Part shown: one piece after another, positions 30,268 to 35,922 of the stretch
How the letters are laid out: the number at the start of each line of letters is the position of its first letter
How positions within the stretch are numbered: the first letter of the stretch is position 1
From: Methylococcales bacterium
GTDB lineage: Bacteria > Pseudomonadota > Gammaproteobacteria > Methylococcales > Methylomonadaceae
Assembly: GCA_030654015.1 (NCBI GenBank)
Contig: JAURYI010000112.1
Coordinates: forward strand, 1 to 35,922
Length of the DNA: 35,922 bases
Reading direction: 5' to 3'
Made by a program: the position numbers and the translations under genes
The notes under the pieces: generated by a model
What the model was told of the DNA's origin: nothing
Seen by the model: only the letters and a program-made list of their open reading frames with translations
Databases searched by the model: none

Positions 30268-32139
30268 GTGAAATTTAAAAAAGATTTTGATGTGATTGTG
30301 GTGGGTGGCGGTCATGCGGGTACGGAAGCGGCATTGGCGGCGGCGCGGTGTGGCGCGAAGACGTTGTTGTTGACGCAAAATATCGACACCTTGGGGCAAA
30401 TGAGTTGTAACCCTGCCATTGGCGGGATTGGCAAAGGGCATTTGGTGAAAGAGATTGATGCCTTGGGCGGTGTCATGGCAAAGGCGATTGATGTGGGCGG
30501 GATTCAGTTTCGCACCTTGAATGCCAGTAAAGGCCCAGCGGTACGCGCGACTCGTGCGCAAGCCGATAGACAGCTTTATAAACAGGCTGTCAGATGGACG
30601 TTGGAAAATCAGCCGAATCTGGCGTTGTTTCAGCAAACAGTGAGCGATTTGATTGTTGAAGGCACGAAAATTGTCGGCGTAAAAACACAAATGGGTTTGG
30701 ATTTTTCGGCGCGGGCGGTGGTGTTGACCGCTGGGACTTTTCTCGCAGGTAAAATTCATATCGGTCTGGAAAATTACAGCGGTGGGCGGGCAGGGGATGC
30801 GGCTTCGGTTGCCTTGGCTGAACGGTTGCGTGAATTACCGTTTCGTATCGACCGTTTAAAAACAGGTACGCCGCCGCGTATTGATGGACGTACCATTGAT
30901 TTTAGCCGTTTGGCTGAACAGCACGGTGATACGCCTGTGCCTGTGTTCTCATTTATGGGCAATCGCGCTCAGCATCCACGGCAGATTCCTTGCCATATCA
31001 CGCGCACTAATGAAAGAACCCACGATATTATTCGTGCGGGTTTGGATCGGTCGCCGTTGTATTCAGGGGTGATTGAAGGCATCGGCCCGCGTTATTGTCC
31101 GTCGATTGAAGATAAAATTGTGCGTTTTGCCGACCGTGATTCGCATCAGATTTTTATCGAACCCGAAGGCTTGAATACGCACGAAATTTATCCGAATGGT
31201 ATTTCCACCAGTTTGCCGTTTGATGTGCAGTATAACCTCGTGCGCTCGATGGAAGGCTTTGAAAATGCGGAAATTTTGCGCCCGGGTTATGCGATTGAAT
31301 ACGATTTTTTTGATCCGCGTGATTTGAAAATGTCGCTGGAAACCAAACATTTGGACGGTTTGTTTTTTGCGGGACAAATCAACGGCACGACAGGTTATGA
31401 AGAAGCGGCGGCGCAAGGTTTGATTGCAGGTTTGAATGCTGCGCGTTTGGTGCAAGGCTTAGAGAGCTGGTGTCCTGCGCGGGATGAAGCCTATATCGGC
31501 GTGATGATTGATGATTTGATTACACGCGGTACGCAAGAGCCGTATCGGATGTTTACCAGTCGTGCGGAATATCGTTTGTTATTGCGCGAAGATAATGCCG
31601 ATTTGCGTCTGACCGAAAAAGGGCGTGAATTGGGGTTGGTGGATGATGAACGCTGGCAAGCGTTTGAAACTAAACGCGCCGCGATTACGGAGTTGCAAGA
31701 CACGCTCAAGAAAAAATGGATACGCGCAGGAACGCATGAAGCCGAGCAGGTGGAGCATTACTGGGGCAAGCCGCTGTTGAAAGAAGCGAGTTTAACGGAG
31801 TTATTGCGTCGTCCTGAGGTGGATATTCAGCATTTATTATCGTTTTTGGAAGACAGCGATACCGTAGATGATGCGGTTGCGGAACAAGTAGAAATTCAAT
31901 CCAAATACGCGGGTTATCTGGTCAGACAACAAACGGATATTGATAAAGCTCTGCGTTATGACCATTTGAAATTACCCGACGATTTTGTGTATGGCGAAGT
32001 GTCGGGTTTATCGAATGAACTGGTGGAAAAATTGAACCGCCAACGCCCAGAAACGCTAGGGCAAGCCTCACGGATGCAGGGTATGACTCCTGCCGCTATC
32101 TCGTTATTGTTAGTTTATTTGAAGAAGAAATCTGCCTGA
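30268..32139 (+). CDS. mnmG: MnmG (GidA), tRNA uridine-5-carboxymethylaminomethyl synthesis enzyme
   Basis: A 623-residue FAD protein that, with MnmE, modifies U34 of several tRNAs. The FAD motif is [19 protein letters not shown] at the start, then [53 protein letters not shown] and the late [20 protein letters not shown]. Full standard length. It starts with GTG; the region upstream (30149-30267) has a 33-nt palindrome. Followed by rsmG with 1-nt overlap, the classic gidA-gidB pair, though parAB do not follow. Confidence 0.98.
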   Translation: MKFKKDFDVIVVGGGHAGTEAALAAARCGAKTLLLTQNIDTLGQMSCNPAIGGIGKGHLVKEIDALGGVMAKAIDVGGIQFRTLNASKGPAVRATRAQADRQLYKQAVRWTLENQPNLALFQQTVSDLIVEGTKIVGVKTQMGLDFSARAVVLTAGTFLAGKIHIGLENYSGGRAGDAASVALAERLRELPFRIDRLKTGTPPRIDGRTIDFSRLAEQHGDTPVPVFSFMGNRAQHPRQIPCHITRTNERTHDIIRAGLDRSPLYSGVIEGIGPRYCPSIEDKIVRFADRDSHQIFIEPEGLNTHEIYPNGISTSLPFDVQYNLVRSMEGFENAEILRPGYAIEYDFFDPRDLKMSLETKHLDGLFFAGQINGTTGYEEAAAQGLIAGLNAARLVQGLESWCPARDEAYIGVMIDDLITRGTQEPYRMFTSRAEYRLLLREDNADLRLTEKGRELGLVDDERWQAFETKRAAITELQDTLKKKWIRAGTHEAEQVEHYWGKPLLKEASLTELLRRPEVDIQHLLSFLEDSDTVDDAVAEQVEIQSKYAGYLVRQQTDIDKALRYDHLKLPDDFVYGEVSGLSNELVEKLNRQRPETLGQASRMQGMTPAAISLLLVYLKKKSA

Positions 32140-32753
32140 TGGAAGCCTGTCGTAATATTTTAGAATCGGGTTTAAGCGCGTTAAACCTGCCGCATACCCC
32201 TGAACAAACCGAGCAATTGCTGGCTTTTATCAAGCTGATTGCGAAGTGGAATAAAGCCTATAACCTCACTGCGGTGCGTAATAATGAGGATATGGCGCGG
32301 CTGCATATTCTCGATAGCTTGGCGATTTTGCCGCATATCGAAGGCAAGCGCGTGATTGACATCGGCACAGGTGCGGGACTTCCCGGCATTCCGTTGGCGA
32401 TTTTCATGCCTGAGGTGGAGTTTGTATTGCTGGACAGTAATGCGAAAAAAACCCGTTTTGTGCAACAGGTTATTCTGGAATTAAAACTGAAAAATGTCAG
32501 TGTGCTGCACACTCGTGTAGAGGATTATCAGCCTGAACTGGGTTTTGATACCGTGACTATGCGGGCGTTTGCCAGTCTGCCTGATATTATGAAACTGACT
32601 GCGCATTTGTTGAGTGCTAATGGGGTGTTGTTGGCGATGAAAGGGCAGATTCCAGAGGCGGAATTGGCTGAGATTGATGCGCAAACGACGCTGATAAAAA
32701 TTAATGTGCCAGAGGTGGAGGCGGAGCGGTGTTTGGTGCGTATTGCCAAGTAG
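32139..32753 (+). CDS. rsmG: RsmG (GidB), 16S rRNA G527 N7-methyltransferase
   Basis: A 204-residue SAM methyltransferase that methylates G527 of 16S rRNA. The key blocks are WNKAYNLTAVRNNEDMARLHILDSLAILPHI, the SAM motif VIDIGTGAGLPGIPLAI, FVLLDSNAKKTRFVQQV and VTMRAFASLPDI. Its ATG overlaps the mnmG stop by 1 nt. Downstream lie three hairpins before the converging mtnC gene. Confidence 0.97.
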   Translation: MEACRNILESGLSALNLPHTPEQTEQLLAFIKLIAKWNKAYNLTAVRNNEDMARLHILDSLAILPHIEGKRVIDIGTGAGLPGIPLAIFMPEVEFVLLDSNAKKTRFVQQVILELKLKNVSVLHTRVEDYQPELGFDTVTMRAFASLPDIMKLTAHLLSANGVLLAMKGQIPEAELAEIDAQTTLIKINVPEVEAERCLVRIAK

Positions 32754-32761
32754 CAAGTGGC

Positions 32762-32789
32762 GGAGTCAAAAATCATGATTTTTGATTCC
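32762..32789. repeat. 28-nt palindrome A after rsmG
   Basis: GGAGTCAAAAATCA and TGATTTTTGATTCC are complementary at all 14 positions apart from one G-T pair. It starts 9 nt after the rsmG stop and shares the lead GTG-x-CGGAGT with palindrome B. Possible terminator of mnmG-rsmG. Confidence 0.65.
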
Positions 32790-32826
32790 TTGCACCACTA
32801 CCAGTGTTTTTATATGTTTAAGGTGA

Positions 32827-32854
32827 CGGAGTACAAACCTAGGCTTGTACTCCG
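32827..32854. repeat. 28-nt palindrome B between rsmG and mtnC
   Basis: CGGAGTACAA pairs with TTGTACTCCG around an 8-nt centre containing CCTAGG. Same length and same lead as palindrome A 38 nt away, suggesting a tandem pair of one repeat family in a convergent spacer. Confidence 0.65.
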
Positions 32855-32901
32855 ATTACTCAATGTCTGTGACTATCAAAAAACAATCACACCGCGTCAA
32901 T

Positions 32902-32926
32902 GTTGGGGTTCGTGCCTCTCCCCAAC
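32902..32926 (-). terminator. Stem-loop after mtnC
   Basis: GTTGGGG (32902-32908) pairs with CCCCAAC (32920-32926), 7 nt beyond the mtnC stop. A T-run on the minus strand occurs only further on, so termination efficiency is doubtful. Confidence 0.45.
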
Positions 32927-32933
32927 CTAAGAT

Positions 32934-33608
32934 TTAAACGCTGATTTCATCAAAACTACGGACTTGCGGATGGTCGGTTTGGCTGTCAAATTCGCCGTCT
33001 CTGGTCAGTTGCACGGTGGCAAAATCGGCGGCTTTGGCGGCATCCAGTTCTTCTTTTATATCGGATAAAAATAACAGTTGTTCGGCGGGCAAGCCTATGG
33101 TTTCGGCGATACGCTGATAGGATTCAACGTGTTGTTTGCCGCCGATGTGGGTATCAAAATAGCCTGAAAACAACGGCGTTAAATCCCCCTGTTCGGTATG
33201 AGCGAACAGCAGTTTTTGCGCATGGACTGAACCTGATGAATAGACGTATAACGCTATGCCTTGCGCGTGCCATTTTTGCAGATTGTCGGTCGCGTCGCTG
33301 TAGATATGCCCGTTAAAATCGCCTTGTTGATAACCTGCTTCCCAGATTAAACCTTGCAGTGCTTTTAAGGGTGTGACTTTTTTATCGGTGTCTATCCAGT
33401 CGATGAGCTGGGTAATGATTTGTTCAGTATCCAGCTGTTTACCTACCACTTGGCACACGTCTTCCAGCAGGGCTTTGACCGCTGTTTCATCGGCATGACT
33501 GCGCACAAAATCAGCGATATGGGCGCGGGCGTAGGGAAACAACACCTCTTTAACAAACGATAACGAGGAGGTTGTGCCTTCAATATCGGTGATGATGGCT
33601 TTAATCAT
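32934..33608 (-). CDS. mtnC: MtnC, enolase-phosphatase E1
   Basis: A 224-residue HAD-family enzyme of the methionine salvage pathway that enolises and dephosphorylates 2,3-diketo-5-methylthiopentyl-1-phosphate. The start IKAIITDIEGTTSSLSFVKE has the nucleophile region DxE, SSGSVHAQKLLFAHT is motif II, and the late FLSDIKEELDAAKAADF is motif IV. Its ATG overlaps the mtnD stop by 4 nt, so the three mtn genes are one coupled operon in the order mtnB-mtnD-mtnC. Confidence 0.95.
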   Translation of the reverse strand: MIKAIITDIEGTTSSLSFVKEVLFPYARAHIADFVRSHADETAVKALLEDVCQVVGKQLDTEQIITQLIDWIDTDKKVTPLKALQGLIWEAGYQQGDFNGHIYSDATDNLQKWHAQGIALYVYSSGSVHAQKLLFAHTEQGDLTPLFSGYFDTHIGGKQHVESYQRIAETIGLPAEQLLFLSDIKEELDAAKAADFATVQLTRDGEFDSQTDHPQVRSFDEISV

Positions 33609-34156
33609 GATACAAATTGATCCAGCGTGGGAAACGATTCTGAAATCGGGCTGTCGGTGAAATTGGCAACCCAGCCATAAGGCGTGGTAAAAAAGCGAAT
33701 GCAGGTAAAGTCGGGATGTTCGCCCATATCAAACCAGTGTTTAGTACCCGCAGGGACGCTGATTAAATCGCCGCGCTCACACAATACCGCGTAAATTTTG
33801 TCGCCGACATGAAGATAAAATAAGCCGCAGCCTTCGATAAAAAAGCGTATTTCAAAATCATCGTGAACGTGTTCAGACAGAAACTTTTTTCTGATTACGT
33901 CTTTTTCAGGCTGATCCGGTTTGACGCGGATCACGTCTATGGATTGAAAGTAGTGTTGTTGTTTTAAGTTTTCGATGGGTTCGCGGTAGGCAACCAGTAC
34001 CGTGTTTTGATCAGCATCAGTGGCTAATTGATAATCGGCTTCCCATTGTTCAAACTGTACGCCTAAACTGTCCAAATGGTTTTGAATAGTCTCTAAATCG
34101 GTATAGCGGATGCCGTGTTCGGGTTGATGTTCGGGGTAAATGGTTAGTACGCTCAT
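33605..34156 (-). CDS. mtnD: MtnD, acireductone dioxygenase
   Basis: A 183-residue cupin that oxidises acireductone to the keto acid precursor of methionine (Fe form) or to off-pathway products (Ni form). The four metal ligands are visible: His96 and His98 in SEHVHDD, Glu102 in FEIRFF, and His140 in GTKHWFDMG, with the same numbering as the well-known Klebsiella enzyme. It overlaps mtnB by 1 nt and mtnC by 4 nt. Confidence 0.96.
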   Translation of the reverse strand: MSVLTIYPEHQPEHGIRYTDLETIQNHLDSLGVQFEQWEADYQLATDADQNTVLVAYREPIENLKQQHYFQSIDVIRVKPDQPEKDVIRKKFLSEHVHDDFEIRFFIEGCGLFYLHVGDKIYAVLCERGDLISVPAGTKHWFDMGEHPDFTCIRFFTTPYGWVANFTDSPISESFPTLDQFVS

Positions 34157-34773
34157 TAATTTTTGACTCCGTGTAGTCGTAGTTCACATTCAAATAAAAA
34201 GTCCAGCACTTCAAGATGACGCAGGGTTTCAGGTACGGATGCACCCCAAGTATAAAGACCGTGTCCTCCAATAAGATAGGCATAGCCGCGTGCGCATTGA
34301 TTCCAATGCTGTTCTACTTCTGCCGCTAAACGGGCGATATTTTGATCATTGGCAAAAATAGGTATAACAATGCGGGTTTCATGGGTGGTAATGCCGCATA
34401 GCCCTTTTAACAGCTCATAATTTTCCAGTACACACGCCACTTTAAAGATTTTTGAAATCAGTGTGGCATTGAGTGAATGCGGATGTAATACGCATCGAAT
34501 GTCAGGAAAACGTTTGTACAATGAGGTGTGCAGCAGGGTTTCTGCGGAGGATTTTTTGCCGTCCAAAGAGTTGGCATCGGCATCAATCAGCATGATGTCT
34601 TCCATCTGCAAATGACCTTTGTGCTTGCCCGACACGGTAATAGCAATTGTACCATCGGGTAAACGGGCGGAAAAGTTGCCGCTGGTCGCAGGAACCCAGC
34701 CTCTGCTGTCAATAAGTTTCCCCGCTTCGATAAGTTGATTGGCGAGGTTATAAAAGTCGTCGTTATAAGTCAT
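34156..34773 (-). CDS. mtnB: MtnB, methylthioribulose-1-phosphate dehydratase
   Basis: A 205-residue class II aldolase-like zinc enzyme, first of the salvage steps encoded here. It shows GWVPATSGNFSARLPDG, ITVSGKHKGHLQMEDIMLID, the SSAETLLHTSLYKRFPDIRCVLHPHS zinc site (His-x-His) and YLIGGHGLYTWG with the third His. The frame is open to a TTG at 34806, but the family start is MTYNDDFYNL, so I use the ATG at 34773. A possible -10, TATGAT on the minus strand (34811-34806), lies upstream; mtnA and mtnK are not in the window. Confidence 0.94.
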   Translation of the reverse strand: MTYNDDFYNLANQLIEAGKLIDSRGWVPATSGNFSARLPDGTIAITVSGKHKGHLQMEDIMLIDADANSLDGKKSSAETLLHTSLYKRFPDIRCVLHPHSLNATLISKIFKVACVLENYELLKGLCGITTHETRIVIPIFANDQNIARLAAEVEQHWNQCARGYAYLIGGHGLYTWGASVPETLRHLEVLDFLFECELRLHGVKN

Positions 34774-34863
34774 GCTGATTAAAGTAGGTGAGGAGTGATG
34801 GGGCAATCATACGATTTTTTTGCTTCGGTATCTATCGTGTGCAGCTAATCTGTAGCATTTTCA

Positions 34864-35796
34864 TTAAACTTTTTTCCACTCATTTGGCATTTCCCAATTC
34901 TGTAGCCACAGTGCAAAATCAGCGGCAGGCATGGGTTTGGCAATTGCGTAGCCCTGAGCTTGATAACAACCCATCGCCAGTAGTGCGCTACCATGTTTTA
35001 CCGATTCCACACCCTCAGCGATAACGTGCCGATTGAATGACTGAGCCAAGCCGATGACACTGCGGACAATTGCCAAGTCATTGTCATCTTCCAGCATATT
35101 ACACACAAAAGATTGATCTATTTTCAGCGTTTGTATCGGTAAATGCCTTAAATAACTCAGTCAAGAATAGCCTGTGCCGAAGTCATCCAGCGCGAAACTT
35201 ACGCCTAAAGCCTGACAGTCTTTAATAATGTCTGCTGTTTTTTCTAAATCGTGCAGCACTTCAGTCTCAAGTATTTCCAGCTCAAAATGCTGTCGGTTGA
35301 CCAGTGGATGATGTGCAAAAGCATTGCATAGTTGGGTAACAAAATCAGCCGATTGCAATGTTCTTGCCGATACATTAACGCTGATTTTAATATCCAGACC
35401 TTGTGAATGCCATTGTTCAGTGTGTTGTAAGGCTCTGTTGATGACCCACGCATCCAGTCGGTTGGCAAAGTCACTGTGTTCAATCAGCGGTAAAAACTCA
35501 TGCGGCATGACCAGACCGCGTTCAGGTTGCTGCCAGCGAATCAAGGCTTCTGCACCGAACACGATGCCTTTTTGCATATCGACTTTGGGTTGAAAGTACA
35601 GCTCAAACTCATGGTTTTCAAAGGCTTGTTCGATGCGATTTAATGCGATTCGGTGAGCATGGAGTTGTTGATTCAATGCGATGTCATAGATACGAAACGC
35701 ATTTTTACCCGCTTGTTTAGCCTGATACATGGCCTGGTCGGCGTGGCGGATTAATATCTCTGGCGGGGAATTGTCGTCTGGAAAAATACTGATATA
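34864..35796 (-). pseudogene. Broken GGDEF-EAL protein (5' end cut, one in-frame TGA)
   Basis: The fragment starts inside the end of a GGDEF domain (ISIFPDDNSPPEILIRHAD, QAMYQAKQAGKNAFRIYD) and continues into an EAL cyclic-di-GMP phosphodiesterase domain (FELYFQPKVD, GAEALIRW, NVSARTLQS, ALDDFGTGYS). At 35161-35163 a TGA replaces the Ser expected after GTGYS, most simply a TCA to TGA change. The same frame then continues as LSYLRHLPIQTLKIDQSFV and on to IAEGVES and the normal C-terminus. The 5' side is replaced by IS630 sequence. No product with both an intact EAL domain and a start is possible, so it is a dead gene. Confidence 0.88.
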
Positions 35797-35922
35797 GCCA
35801 GCCGCCAATAAACTGATTATTAAAAGCACTGTTTGAAAAGCTCATCGACAGAACATCTTTTTTGTCGGCGGATTGCTTTAGCTTGCGCCCATTTTTTTTC
35901 AATTGGATTAAGGTCAGGCGAA
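35797..35922 (-). mobile_element. IS630-family element, 3' end (transposase C-terminus)
   Basis: From the window edge to TAA at 35820-35822 the minus strand reads SPDLNPIEKKWAQAKAIRRQ and then KRCSVDELFKQCF. SPDLNPIEKKW is the C-terminal signature of IS630/Tc1-type transposases and contains the last catalytic Glu. The remaining 25 nt after the stop would hold the terminal repeat. The junction with the GGDEF sequence falls at a TA dinucleotide around 35794-35797, the target these elements use. The rest of the element is beyond the window. Confidence 0.85.

Noticed and set aside
35161-35163. TGA inside the EAL domain as a selenocysteine codon
   Set aside because: The position aligns with a Ser in EAL proteins, not Cys, the domain has no known Sec form, and the gene is already truncated by an IS element.

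Overview
The window looks like chromosome of a hopanoid-making gammaproteobacterium, most likely a methanotroph of the Methylococcales. The evidence is a one-enzyme squalene synthase next to squalene-hopene cyclase, the hpn genes, the arrangement xseB-ispA-dxs, mnmG-rsmG, the mtn salvage genes, and a bufferin-type peptide cluster joined to an arsenosugar operon. All assignments come from reading the sequence; no database search was run.

Region 1 (1-10.4 kb) is a divergent hopanoid locus. Leftward: squalene synthase, squalene-hopene cyclase, hpnG, hpnN and a decayed hpnO aminotransferase with two in-frame TAA stops. Rightward: hpnH (radical SAM), hpnM and mlaA. Together these make squalene, cyclise it, add and trim the adenosyl-derived side chain, and move or balance lipids at the outer membrane. 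Region 2 (10.4-14.1 kb, minus strand) holds xseB-ispA-dxs, which supply isoprenoid precursors, and apt, which can recycle the adenine released by HpnG.

Region 3 (14.1-27.7 kb, plus strand) is a very tightly packed gene series. It opens with a RiPP-type metallophore unit: a secreted precursor whose six cysteines all lie in EGxC(G/S) motifs, an unusual 44-residue Cys-rich membrane peptide, a DUF692/MNIO enzyme and its DUF2063 partner. It continues without a clear break into a PiT permease, two arsenosugar-type glycosyltransferases, SRPBCC, MgtC, DUF3047, DUF547, TVP38 and flavoprotein genes, the radical SAM ArsS, an ArsM methyltransferase, an HD-GYP/zinc-ribbon protein, DoxX and a Hg(II)-type MerR.

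Region 4 (27.7-29.7 kb, plus strand) starts at a near-ideal MerR operator-promoter with a 20-bp spacer just after merR. It encodes a Cys-rich membrane-anchored protein, a 42-residue exported peptide with three Cys-Cys pairs, a MerC-like/GDCCVxC fusion, an ECF-like sigma factor and a 59-residue zinc-finger anti-sigma candidate. I read regions 3 and 4 as a combined thiol-metal/metalloid module (arsenic, mercury and possibly copper); this combination is the most interesting part of the window.

Region 5 (29.8-35.9 kb) has tRNA-Arg(CCT), a small DUF7230-like gene, mnmG-rsmG, the mtnB-mtnD-mtnC methionine salvage operon, and a GGDEF-EAL gene cut by an IS630-type element and carrying an in-frame TGA. 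Several short perfect or near-perfect palindromes (28-33 nt) punctuate intergenic spaces, two of them clearly copies of one family.
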